DNA of 64,000 nt from Selaginella moellendorffii (Eukaryota > Streptophyta > Lycopodiopsida > Selaginellales > Selaginellaceae): contig NW_003314344.1 of the NCBI RefSeq assembly GCF_000143415.4, positions 450,367 through 514,366 on the forward strand. The letters are read 5' to 3'. Positions 35,498 through 46,240 of this stretch are shown piece after piece. Positions within the stretch are counted from its first letter, which is position 1. Each line of letters begins with the position of its first letter. The notes beneath the pieces were generated by a model, which saw nothing but the letters and a program-made list of their open reading frames with translations, was not told where the DNA came from and did not search any database. Both the position numbers and the translations under genes were made by a program.

Positions 35498-37298
35498 CTA
35501 ATCTTCTTCGAGTAGCTCCAAGTTGAGTTGCATCACCGCTTCTTCCACTGCCTGGATCATTGCTCCAGGGAAAACATCCGGCTGCAGCTCTCGGAGTAAG
35601 ATATGGAGCCGGCCCGCTTTCGAAGTCGTTGTCGTTCCAAACTTGAGAGCATAGAAAGAGAGCGCCAGAGACAACACGTCGTCCTCCTCCGCATACGGCA
35701 ACATATCAGAAGGAGACCGGTACCCGACAGTTCCCACCATCTCGCTGTAAGCACGGCTCTCGCCTTTGAAGCACGACGCATCGTAGTCGTTTATCTTGAG
35801 CACGTTGCCCGGAAACACGACCAGGTTGTCTGGCTTCACGTCACGGTGAAGAACACCCTTGGAATGGAGATGCTTGAGCCCCCGGTACGCCTGATTCCAC
35901 ATATCACTCATCGCTTCCATGTCGGCAATGTGCTCCCGCCCCAAAGGCTGGCCATAGCCCTCGAGCTCCAGAAAGCCAAACACGTCATTGTTCTCCCCAA
36001 TGCTCACCATCCCCCAGTTCACAAGCCTCCGCACGTTGGAGTGGCCGTCGGATGCTGCATGGATGCGTCGCTCCATCTCAGCACTCGATGGCGAGCATAT
36101 CTTGAGGACATTGAACGCCGATCGTCGGAGCACCACAAGAGACTTCTTGCCATAAGCCACCGGCGTCAGATCTGAGAGCGGGATATCAGTGCTTGGTCCC
36201 ACGACACGAACACTCAGCACCGGTAGATCGTACATTCGCTGCAGTTCTTCCGTATAGGAGACCAACGTACAGAATCCAGGCATCGGTTTAGGAGGTAGAA
36301 CGTCCTTCATGCTGATGCTCTCCAAGCTGGTCTCATTTAGCCACGAAAGCTTCATCAGCACAAAATCCGGACTGAAGTCGGCCAGCTGCAGAGGCAAAGG
36401 AAATCCCGGCGTCACCTGAACCTTATCCGTCTCTCGCAGGTACTTGACAATCCAGAACCTGTCCATGCGGCAAAACAGGCACCCCAGACGAGCCGTCTCA
36501 TCCGTTCCCTCGATTCCCGTTTTCAGATAGTCTGCTTCCTGCTTTATCAGCGTAGCATTGGCCACCATACCCGTCTCATCCTTATCAGTTGCATAGAAAA
36601 CCTCTGTTTTCACTTCCGACACAACTCTTGGCTTGCCGCATATAAAGCCCTGCAAGCCCTGCCCACCGAAATTCAAGCCTTTCTGACCAAACGAAGCAGC
36701 TCGTAAGAAGGCCAAGACGCCGGGATAATAGGCGCTCTCCTTTGGCTTCACCTTGGCAAGCCTGAGCTCTCTCAGGCTTGTAAGGTCTACCTTGGCGGCC
36801 TCGCGCTCGAGCAAAGCTAGCCACTTTAGAGCCACAAGCATGGTACTCGACCGGCCGCCCAGTAGGATATCCGGCTCCACGAGCATGGGCTCGTATACTT
36901 GGTAATCCTTCACCCTCTTCGTCTGACTCCTTGCGACTGTCACAGCGGTGTTTTCGTCCCTGCGTCGCTTGCCTGATCACCTAAGCCAAGAAATGAGCGG
37001 AGACCAAGAGCAAAAGACCAGTTACTTTACCTTCGGATCCACGCACATGAAGCGCAAAGCTCACAGGAAGTGGGCCGTCTGGTAAGTACTCCGGATTGTA
37101 CCATCCATCGCCGGGAACGAGGACCGAATCCACAGAAGGCAGTTCTTCCTGCAGCCATCCCCGAAGGCCGGCCACATCGGGCAGAGTGCTGGGAACTGGC
37201 CTACCTCTCCTCCCCTTGTGCCGCAGCACTCCTTCGTCTAGTTCCGCTTCGCTTGTGGGATGGATGTACAAAACGCGCTGCGCTCGCAGAAACGCCAT
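35498..37298 (-). CDS. Atypical protein kinase with nuclease-like middle region (Crinkler-like architecture?)
   Basis: Two exons (37298-37031 and 36972-35498; 58-nt intron) give 580 residues. The C-terminal third is a protein kinase: lysine in NVLKICS (about residue 380), catalytic HRDVKPDN (465-472), and NDYDAS in place of DFG (aspartate retained, about 484-489), then YRSPSDM for the APE region. The glycine loop is poorly formed. The middle part has SEVKTEVFYATDKDE (E-x-K at about 209-211) followed by KQEADYLKTG and a LGCLFCRMDRFWIVKYL strand pair, a layout like PD-(D/E)xK nuclease folds. The N-terminal 90 residues are unassigned. Header plus REase-like plus kinase is the arrangement described for some Crinkler-type proteins; that match is my inference. 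Sits between AT-rich repeat blocks. Confidence 0.75.
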
Positions 37299-37791
37299 CC
37301 TTTGTTCTGCGTATATACTTCATACGCTTAGAGATAAACTGAACACTGACCCTAACGCTAACTTTTCTTATTGAGGATGGAAAGAGTTTGAGCTTGCTCT
37401 GGACGAGGACGCGCGTTCAGTCATACGTTTCTGTTTCAAGGTGCTTTTGTCGTAAATGCAAAGCAATCCCATTACGGTGGAGGTGAGGAGTATGCACAAT
37501 CTCTGTTCTGAGCAGCGTGTGCTTGTCCTTCATCCATGAGATCATGCCGAAAACACAATGCTAGCGATGTTGAGCTTGTCGAGCAAGTGACAAGGGTTGT
37601 CAAGGTCTCGAGGCAATATGATCTCTATTGGAATGCATGGGAGATGTTGAGAGGACATATGACCCAGGAGACTTTTCTTTCAGAGGAGGCAAGAAATCCC
37701 CAGGGGCACAAGCTGGAAACTTCCTGGTGCTGGATATAGGACCAGATAGCAACGAGGAATCCTGCGGGTTCAAGAGCAATGAATAGAAACT
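37299..37791. other. Intergenic, no supported gene
   Basis: Between the kinase start and the bHLH-MYC_N fragment. A minus-strand stretch after the CAG at about 37,749 has a serine/proline-rich open frame that might be a leftover exon of the fragmentary gene, but no donor connects it. Confidence 0.35.
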
Positions 37792-38341
37792 TCAAAGGTG
37801 GGAAAGAAGTTGCTGCTGCTGTGATTGCTGCTGCTGCTGCTGCTCCTCCTCAAAGTATCTCCTTATGTCTTGGAGTGTCCGCGAGCACTCGTTAACCTGT
37901 GGCACCACATATATCATCTCCAACAGAGAGAAGCGAAAAACAAGAAAGCTTACGATTTCGGTGGATCCCAGCTCCACAACTCCGTTTCGGGTGGGAACAC
38001 AGACGATTGTCTGCAGCGTGGAGTACGTGAGAGATCTATACAACATGGCCAGTTCAACTTTTCGTTACCTGAATTCCTGCGCTCTGGGCACAGAGGGGAG
38101 GAGTGAAGTCAGCACGCAATCTTGGAGCACAGGTGATGAAAACAAAGGAAAAAGAATACGTTACCTTGGCAAGCTCCAGTCGCGCACAGTGAAAGTTAAT
38201 GGGCTTGACAGTGTCGCAAATCCATATGTGCTGCCCAAACTGGAACGCCCGCCCTGGAATGCTGCGAGTTCTCCTGGAGCTTATCAGCCTTGGAACAAGA
38301 CAAGAAGCGTTCTTCTCACTTGGTTGCGATGAGAGAAGCAA
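37792..38341 (-). pseudogene. bHLH-MYC_N domain fragment (GL3/TT8/MYC-type), probable pseudogene
   Basis: Four pieces (38341-38165, 38083-38069, 38010-37954, 37896-37792) splice in frame. They read IPGRAFQFGQHIWICD, HCARLELAK, then the 15-nt micro-exon SAGIQ, then TIVCVPTRNGVVELGSTEI and VNECSRTLQDIRRYF: the second half of the bHLH-MYC_N regulatory domain of GL3/TT8/MYC2-like transcription factors. A polyglutamine tail then reaches a stop. The first half of the domain and the DNA-binding bHLH region are missing on either side; AT-rich repeat DNA begins right upstream at 38,345. Either a truncated pseudogene or a small interfering protein. Confidence 0.7.
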
Positions 38342-38855
38342 ATAAACAAGCGCGTGCTGCGAAGGAGTGGCGCGCGCCTTCCATATGTATATAATATTCT
38401 CTATAGTGGTTGAAGAAAAATTAGCAGTCCAAATTGCTAAAGATGAGCTATTTTTAAAGCATCTGGCAATTTTGATAACTCATGTTAAAACCCAGGGTTT
38501 AAATCAGAAATTTTAGAAAGAGAAGATTGATGTCTTACTAAAAATTCCTTTCTGAGTTGTTTTTTGCCACTAACTAGTTTTTCTCCATTCGAGATGCTAC
38601 TTTTAATATTACTTTATAATAGTTTAGTTTGGGTAAGAAATTTTTTATGGTAATGGATATACCTAGAATATATTTAAATATTTGAGAATATCTAATGGTT
38701 GTTATTTATTTAGATTAATCTTGTATTTATAAATTGTAAACATGTTTATAATTATAAACTTCCATTTGATTAATTTGATTAATAAATAGGAATAACACTA
38801 CTACTAAGCCCATCAAGTGTTGCTACATACAGCACGCAATAAATTATTATTATTA

Positions 38856-38879
38856 TTATTATTGCATGAATTGACTTAA
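38856..38879 (+). repeat. (ATT)n microsatellite
   Basis: Short run of ATT triplets inside the left inverted-repeat arm; contracted in the right arm at about 43,055. Confidence 0.6.
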
Positions 38880-39747
38880 GCTATATAATTAAGAAGCAAA
38901 TCAAGTTTTAAAATTTACATACTTATATTTTCTCAAATTAAATAGATTTATGTAGCCTTTTTCCTTGAAGGGCAATAAAATAGATTATTCTTTCAGAATA
39001 TTTTTTTTTTCTAAAGGATGAATAAGTATTCCAAATGTGATGAATTTCTCTATCTATTTTATTAGTGTATATTTTTATATTCCATTTTTCTCTTACCACC
39101 TCTTTGGTATGGCAATGAATATAATTGTATATATTTGTTATAATGCTTATATTATCTATCATATGCAAATTTATTTATTTTTTTGAGTTGCATACAAAAA
39201 TATTATGTACACAATCACTTTTCAATTGCTATATTAGCAATAAAAATGTGATTATGTGCATAATATTTTTATCATGGGATATGCCCTATACACATGGTGT
39301 GATATCCTATGCAAAAGTGATCTTACACAACATAAAGTCACTACAAATTTAATAAGCACTTTTCTGTCTTGTATCACTAAGTGTAGATTTGTGATCTTTT
39401 GATTGTGATCATTTCTTTACTCTTATTTCATGCAACTATGGCTCATTTCTTATAGTTTAGAAGCATAGTTTAATTATAACATTCCCTTGGTCCCCACATC
39501 ATATGTTGCAAGAAAAGCATTTAAACCACAATAACACTCTTGAGGTGATACACCCCTTCCTAGCCTCTTAACCTATAGTATTAAGATATCAGTGTGCTGT
39601 ACATTGGTGTAAGTTTTTGAATTTTCATTTTCTAGGAAATCATCTAACTCAATATTATTCAAACTCAAATATCCCAAAAATTCTTAACTAATTAAAAAAA
39701 AAGTTGCCCTTATATTTGAATTCTTATAGATAGAATTGTTTTAAACA

Positions 39748-40037
39748 TATGCTTTATTTCGTTAAAGTGGGACTTTTCATTATCCCACTTATGGTGTGTG
39801 GCCACATGCCATTTTTATAACAACAATAAAAAATTAAAGTTTTAACTTTATAATTTATAAATTAAAAACTTTTCATATGATTTTGTGTTATAATATTGTG
39901 AAATATAAAAAAATAAATTAAAAAACTGATAGAAATATTAATAAATATTAATTAAGTACTAGAAAATGGCATGTGGACACATGCTAATTAATGTCCCACT
40001 TTACTGAATAAGTCCCACTTTAACGAAATAAAGCATA
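39748..40037. mobile_element. Non-autonomous DNA transposon (MITE) with perfect 28-bp terminal inverted repeats
   Basis: 290 bp. The first 28 bases (39748-39775) begin TATGCTTTATTTCG and the last 28 (40010-40037) are their exact reverse complement; imperfect pairing continues inward (GGCCACATGCCATTTT against AAAATGGCATGTGG). The interior is AT-rich with no coding capacity. The element is absent from the corresponding place in the right inverted-repeat arm (near 42,155), so it inserted after the repeat formed. Terminal TA at both ends is compatible with a TA target duplication, but the true target site is not certain. Confidence 0.8.
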
Positions 40038-40762
40038 CATCACAACTACAAGCCCTAACCCAAAGTGTAAACCCTTCTAACATATTAAAAAAATTTTACA
40101 TATGGGCATGCAATGGTGCCTTTCTAAATTAGTGTCATATATACAATTTTCTATTGAATCAATGTAAAAAAAAGTTGTGTTTTAAAGTATAATTTGTGAG
40201 TCACACATGTGTATTACAATAATTTAAACACAAGTTGCCTATCTAAGATACACTTCCCCTCATATTACCAAGTAACTCACATGTTTTATGTGAGGATAAC
40301 TAAGGTAAGCTTAAGGAAGAACCATCCCCACTACCCAACAAGAGCCACTTGACAGTCAAGGACAAGAAAAGAACTTTCAAAATCTTTAAGCTTTTGCATT
40401 TTAAAAGTTTCTTTGTTTTGAAAGTTAGCCCTTAAAAACAAATTTCTACCCTTTTCAAAAATGGTAAAAAAAAAATTATTTTCTTTACCCCACCTCAAAT
40501 TCATGCCATTCCACCAATGTCATTCCGCACACAATATTTCATTTTCAACTAACATAATATATTTTATTACTGTTTACATAGTCTCAGTGTCACAGATTTA
40601 GGATTCGGACAATTTCTTTTGCAGCTCTGGCCAGTGTTAAAGCTGACATATAGCATGTGAATACATACTACGTTATGTACAATGTTTTACAGCAAGCATA
40701 CACGTAGCTCAATATAATTGGTTGCTTGCAGCAGCACGTTTTAAATATAACCAGCTCTAGAA

Positions 40763-40769
40763 TATATAA
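40763..40769 (+). promoter_or_regulatory. TATA box of the knottin gene
   Basis: TATATAA 54-60 bp before the start codon, a standard plant distance. Confidence 0.55.
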
Positions 40770-40822
40770 ACTGTAGGCTTCCAAGATTCCTAGCGCTCAT
40801 TCAATCGGTTGTATCCAGTCTC

Positions 40823-41246
40823 ATGCCAATGGCTCTCCGCTTTACTCTTTTTCTTGCTGTAGCATGCACCATGGCAACGTTTATGGCATCTGCTCGTCCT
40901 GCTAATATCGGTGAGTGTGAGATGTGGTTCAGGTTTCTTGGTCACTCACATTCCCTGTGCTGCAGGAGAAGAGGTTTACGACATAACTCGGCAGAACAAG
41001 GAGGTAGCTGGCTTCGCTGAAGATCATCCTGTTAACACTGGTGAGTGTGAGGTTTCATTGGCTCTTTTGGTCACTAAGATTCTGTGTGATGCAGAAGATG
41101 ATCATGGGGATCCAGCTCTCACCTTGAAGAGTTGTGCCGGCAAGGGCCACAGCTGTGCACCGTTCTATGTTCCACAGGGAGTACAGTGCTGTTCGGGGCT
41201 CCACTGCGTGGCAGCCATCTTTGGTGTTGGTGGATGGTGTGCATGA
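40823..41246 (+). CDS. Secreted knottin-type six-cysteine peptide precursor
   Basis: Three exons (40823-40910, 40966-41040, 41095-41246) give 104 residues: signal peptide MPMALRFTLFLAVACTMATF, an acidic pro-region (EEVYDITRQNKEVAGFAEDH) and a cysteine-rich C-terminus with spacing C-x6-C-x10-C-C-x4-C-x10-C. This CC-centred six-cysteine order is that of inhibitor-cystine-knot peptides; the closest known plant pattern is the PAFP-S/Mj-AMP antimicrobial knottin type. Function is inferred as secreted defence peptide. The two introns (55 and 54 nt) are clearly related to each other. The gene lies between the arms of a 4.5-kb inverted repeat and its GC content is higher than that of the arms. Confidence 0.8.
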
Positions 41247-41249
41247 TTG

Positions 41250-41860
41250 ACTCTATGTTTCTTTGCCTACATCGCAAAGGTTATAATAAGGTTTCTATTT
41301 CCTCCCTAGAATGTCGTGAGGAAAGATTGATAGAAGTTCGTGGCTACCGATTACTCAACGCTTAATCCCATCTATTAACAATGTAGACCTCCCTGATGCC
41401 ATTGCCATGAAGCAGAGTCTGACGGACAAGAAGAGGATGCCAACCCGCTCAAGAACTTCAATGCGATGGTGAAGCTCAACCACTGCGAGGAGCTCTCTCA
41501 AAACTATCGCCTCCAGGACACAACACAATACCGACTGCAAAGTTTAGACAAGTCCAGAAGTCACCATCTCGATCCTCAGGGGCTGCTGGGGGCATTCGAA
41601 GCGGGCGTACGCAGAGACCCACGACGGCGATCAAACACGAGCTTCGCTTCGTCTCGGTGAGCTCTCCGAGCCACGTCCAGTAGCCCGGCTCGGGCATGGA
41701 ATCAAACACTTGCCTGGTTGTCTTCAGAAACGTACATCTTTCAAGGGTATCTCCAAGTTAAAATCGAGAAAGGATAAAATCTATTTTTACCCCACCCCGT
41801 ATCAGTAGAAATCAATCAGTTCTGCTTCTCCACCTGACTGAAATACAAGAACGAAATAAG
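41250..41860. other. Higher-GC remnant between knottin gene and right arm
   Basis: Positions about 41,380-41,700 have coding-like composition with short frames in several phases (for example LKNFNAMVKLNHCEELSQN) but no continuous gene. It looks like a decayed exon fragment of unknown origin. Confidence 0.35.
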
Positions 41861-43210
41861 AAATATTGTGTGTGGAATGACATTAGAGAATAAATTTGTG
41901 GTGGGGTAAAGAAAATAATTTTTTTTACCAATTTTGAAAAGAGTAGACATTTGTTTTTAAGGGTTAACCTTCAAAACAAAGAAACTTTAAAATGCAAAGT
42001 GGCTTTTGTTGGGTAGTTAGTTATCCTCACATAAAATGTGTGGTGCCTTTTTAAATTAGTGCCATATATACAATTTTCTACATTTGACTCAATGTCAAAT
42101 TTTTAAGGGTTTAAACTTTGGGTTAGGGCTTGTAGTTAGATTTTGAATGCCTTTTTTGATGTTAGAGGATAAATTACTGAATAAAGGATCTTGCCTCCTT
42201 ATTTGGAGTGGATTAATTGTAGGTAATAAAAAAACAAATAAGAATAAGGGCAAGGGCAATCTTTTTTTAATTAGTTACAAATTTTGGGGTTGGGTGATCT
42301 CCCAAAAAATGAAAATTCAAAAACTTACACCAATGTACATTGCACTGATATCTCAATACTATAAGTTAGGAGGCTAGGAAGGGGTGTATCACCTCAAGAG
42401 TGTTATTGTGGTTTAAATGCTTTTCTTGCAACATATGATGTGGGGACCAAAGGAATGCTATAATAAAACTATGCTTCTAAACTATAAGAAATGAGCCATA
42501 GTTGTGTGAAATAAGAGTAAAGAGATGATCACAATCAAGAGATTATAAATCTGCACTCAATGATACAAGACAAAAAATTGTTTGTTAAATTTGTGGTGAC
42601 CTTATATTGTTTGAGATTAGTTTTGCATAGGATGTCATGCCATGTATATAGGGTATATCCCATGACAAAAATATTATATACATAATCACATTTTGATTGT
42701 TAATATAGCAATTGAAAAGTGATTGTGTGCATAATATTTTTGTATGCAACTCAAAACAAACAATAAATCTACATATGATAGATAATTTAAGCATTTTAAC
42801 AAATATACACAATTATATTCATTGCCATACCAAAGAGTTGGTAAGAGAAAAAAACAAAATGGATAGAGAAATCCATCACATTTGGAATATTCATTCATCC
42901 TTTAGAAAAGAAAAAACTATTCTGAAAGAATAATATATTTTATTCCCCTTCAAGGAAAAGGGCTACATAAATTTATTTAATTTGAGAAAATATAAGTATG
43001 TAAATTTTAAAACTTGATTTGCTGTTTAATTATATAGCTTAAGTCAATTCATGCAATAATAATATGTTATACGCACCAACACTTGATTTGCTTGTTATTC
43101 CTATAAATTAATCCAATTAATCAAATGGAAGTTTATATAATTATAAACATGTTTACAATTTATAAATACAAGATTAATCTAAATAAATAACAACCATTAG
43201 ATAGTAAAGT
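41860..43210 (-). repeat. Right arm of large inverted repeat 1
   Basis: Reverse-complement partner of 38,690-40,540. Besides lacking the MITE it contains its own unique stretch at about 42,150-42,260. Many small indels and substitutions show that the arms have been diverging for some time. Confidence 0.75.
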
Positions 43211-44468
43211 ATTCTAGAATATTTACACTGTTCGTAGAGCATTTCGTATCAAAGCCTATCATGAGGCCCTGCATTGTCCAGGGCAGTCGGCAATGAGATC
43301 CAAGTAGCTCTGCCAGAAGTTTTTCCTTGTTTCTATTGATCACAGTATCAACTGCAGCCTTTTATGTGGCACTGGTGAGCATTGTCCATGGGATAACCAA
43401 ACAGTCGACTTTACTTACAATAGACTCGCGACTTGCGACTGATGTGCATCTACCAAACGAACAAACATGAGCTTTTGTTTTCAGAGTACCTTTCCAGACG
43501 CGATGTAGCACAAGACAATGGACAGGTGGTGCGGGCGATGTATCTTGTGGCAAGAAAAGTCGAAGGAGAAAGAAAACCACAGAAGCCTGCTCGAAGCCGT
43601 TCTCCATTCCAGCCTGCAAAGAGACGTAAGGTGGTGCAAATGGGCTCACCTCTTGGATGATGGCATAGGTAGGGTACAAATTTTGCGAGTGACAAAAACA
43701 TTTCTTGATCATTCATTATTCGATGACTTACATCCACTTGGAGGCAAGATCCTCCTGTCAACCTGGGCGAGTGAACGCTAATTCATTATCCAGGATGGAG
43801 CCTGATTTACCTTGATACTCTGGAGGATGAATCATCAAATCCACAGCGCCCATAACAAACCCAATTGGAGCGTATAGTGCCCAATACACTTCCGTGGCTG
43901 TGCAATGCCGACAGCTCCTTTTCCTTCCTGTCAAACTTCTAGTTTTAAAACTGATTGATATACTCTTCTTTAGGTCTAGTATCTATATATCCTGCTTTTC
44001 ATGAACTGCCACCTTTCTCCGCCCTAAAACTATCAAGGGAACAAGACAAGTGAAAAGGAAAAGGCTAATATCTGAAGCGGATGTGAAATTCTTTTCAGCT
44101 CTCACCATAAGCTCGTGAAGCCCCACTCGTGGTTAGGATTTCAATTTTGAGAGCACTCAGCCAATCATCCTTGCATCTCTAACTCTCAACACTTTGCTCC
44201 AGCTTCCAAATTTCCAAAACCAAGTTACTGGCTCACTGTTATGCCAGTACAATCAGCTGGAAGCTGCGAGTTCCCAGGTGTGCTCTGGGATCCCTAGGAA
44301 ATTTCTTTGCATGTGTCACAAACAGTCACAATCATTGATCATTGGGAGGGTGTTTCTAGCATCCACAGGGAGATTAAATTTCATTAGCCAAGTGATCAGG
44401 TATCTGGAGGGAGTGAGACTTTTGTGTCACATCCATATACCCTAGTGTTGCTTCATATTTCTCCTTTT
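43211..44468. other. Intergenic, no supported gene
   Basis: Mixed-composition DNA after the right arm. Short open frames on both strands around 43,360-43,780 have no recognisable domain. Nothing is called. Confidence 0.4.
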
Positions 44469-44568
44469 NNNNNNNNNNNNNNNNNNNNNNNNNNNNNNNN
44501 NNNNNNNNNNNNNNNNNNNNNNNNNNNNNNNNNNNNNNNNNNNNNNNNNNNNNNNNNNNNNNNNNNNN
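44469..44568. other. Assembly gap (100 N)
   Basis: Exactly 100 undetermined bases directly next to a TA microsatellite, i.e. a nominal-size gap where the dinucleotide repeat broke the assembly. Confidence 0.98.
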
Positions 44569-44635
<67 letters not shown>

Positions 44636-44642
44636 ATATGAG
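44569..44642 (+). repeat. (TA)n microsatellite
   Basis: Long TA tract passing into TATG units; its true length is unknown because of the adjacent gap. Confidence 0.9.
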
Positions 44643-45115
44643 GACCTTATATACATATATATAAGGTCCAAGTGTATGGTTACGATGCCATATACTAATA
44701 TTAAGATAATAAGATTTTGGTAGCTATCAGATTGATTTCAGTCTAGACCACTCACTTCTGTATATAAACTAGGGTTTTTGGGCTGATTGTCCTTAAGAAG
44801 TGCTTAGATTTGGGATTTTGGTTTAGATTTAGTTTTTGCATTGTCTTGATCTAGCTTTTTCCATTTTCTTTCTTTTTTTCTTTCTTTTCAGGATTTTAGT
44901 TTAGATCTAGCTTTTTGTATTATCTAAATCTCCCTTTCCTTTTAACTATTTTTCATTTTTCTTCTTTTGCTCTTTTCTTTTCATTCATTTTCATAGTAGA
45001 TCAGCAATCTTTTCCTCCTTTAACTCTGGAGCAGCAATTGGTACAAATGCTTGATGCTATGTGATTGCAATTGAACAACTAAACTCAATTGATGGTGGCA
45101 TTTACGGCATGTGGT
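44575..45115 (+). repeat. Left arm of inverted repeat 2
   Basis: Reverse complement recurs at about 45,645-46,240. Shared anchors include GACCACTCACTT, CTAGGGTTTTTGGGCT, several TTTAGATCTAGCTTTT-type segments, AGATCAGCAATCT and the end GCAATTGAACAACTAAACTC. Confidence 0.7.
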
Positions 45116-45189
45116 ACAACTCCTTGTTTGATCTTATGGGATTTTTTCAATACGACCAATCAGGTTTTTCCTCTTCAATAATAAAGTAA

Positions 45190-45425
45190 CGATAGTATGA
45201 TCACCTTCAAATAACATTTGAGAACTATGTAGATATATATGAAGTTTCTCAAAACCCCAGACTATTGCTAAACACTCATTTTCTATTGTAGAGTGGTTCA
45301 CTTTCCCTAGTTATAATGTATAACTTATATACGCAATAGTATAGCATTAACTAGGCATACTTGGGCTCTTTTGCATTAACACACCCCAAAACTAATATCA
45401 AAAGCATCCACATGCAAAATAAAAG
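45190..45425 (-). mobile_element. Degraded Ty3/gypsy RNase H fragment
   Basis: Minus strand reads LHVDAFDISFGV, then after stops and a frame shift VNHSTIENECLAIVWGFEKL, matching the gypsy RNase H block (YSTTEKECLAIVWAIEKF). Broken by stop codons; it occupies the spacer between the two arms of inverted repeat 2. Confidence 0.75.
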
Positions 45426-45644
45426 GTCTGGGAGACACTCCAATCCCCATGACAAACCATTGTACCATTGCAATACTGTCCTTTAGAAATATATGGGAAA
45501 CTCACTATATCATCTCAAAAATGATATATAGCAATTACCGTGAAGTGATCGAACCAAAGGTATATATCATCCCAAGGATTCCCACGAAAGGACTCCAACC
45601 GAACGTGAGGATTGGCACCAAGAGCAGGAGTTGTATCATGTGCC

Positions 45645-46183
45645 ATGAATGCTACCATCAATTGAGTTTAGTTGTTCAATTGCAATTGTATAGCATCAAG
45701 CAATTATACCTACTACTACTCTAGAGTCAAAAGAGGAAGAGATTGCTGATCTGCCATGAAGATGAACGAAAAGGAAAGAGCAAAAGAAGAGAAATGAAAA
45801 AAAGCTAAAAGGAAAAGGAGATCTAGACAATGTAAAAAGTTAGATTTAAACTAAAATCTTAAAAGGAAAGAATAAAAGAAAGAAAATGAAAGAAGTTAGA
45901 TCTAGACAATGCAAAAGCTAGATTTAAACCAAAATCCCAAATCCAAGCACTCTTCAAGGATAATTAAAAATGCCTCTTAACTCCATTAATGTGAGTGCAT
46001 GGGATATGGAAAGGGAATACAGAAAATGTGTATGTCAATTAGCCCAAAAACCCTAGCTTATATACAAAAGTGAGTGGTCAAGATTGAAACTAATTCGACC
46101 GTTATTAAAATCCCACTACGCTAATATTAATATACGGCATCATAGCCACACACACACAGACACACAGACACACAAACACACAA

Positions 46184-46234
<51 letters not shown>

Positions 46235-46240
46235 AAATTT
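45645..46240 (-). repeat. Right arm of inverted repeat 2
   Basis: Reverse-complement partner of 44,575-45,115. Its outer end carries the CA/TA compound microsatellite, mirroring the TA tract at the outer end of the left arm. Confidence 0.7.
46141..46234 (+). repeat. (CA)n(TA)n compound microsatellite
   Basis: CA-rich tract with interspersed CAGA units, followed by a TA tract. Confidence 0.9.

Larger units (their letters stand above)
38690..40540 (+). repeat. Left arm of large inverted repeat 1
   Basis: AT-rich sequence whose reverse complement recurs at about 41,860-43,210. Anchors: ATCTAATGGTTGTTATTTAT at about 38,688 against 43,190-43,205; the CATATGATGTGGGG / CCCCACATCATATG pair at 39,498 and 42,432; and the GTAAAGAAAATAATTTTTTT segment at about 41,905 against 40,475. 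The arm is longer than its partner, partly because a MITE is inserted at 39,748-40,037. The middle of the arm (about 39,640-39,740) is poorly conserved between copies. Confidence 0.75.

Noticed and set aside
43362-43780. Possible small gene after the right inverted-repeat arm
   Set aside because: Competing short frames on both strands, no recognised motif and no consistent splice structure.
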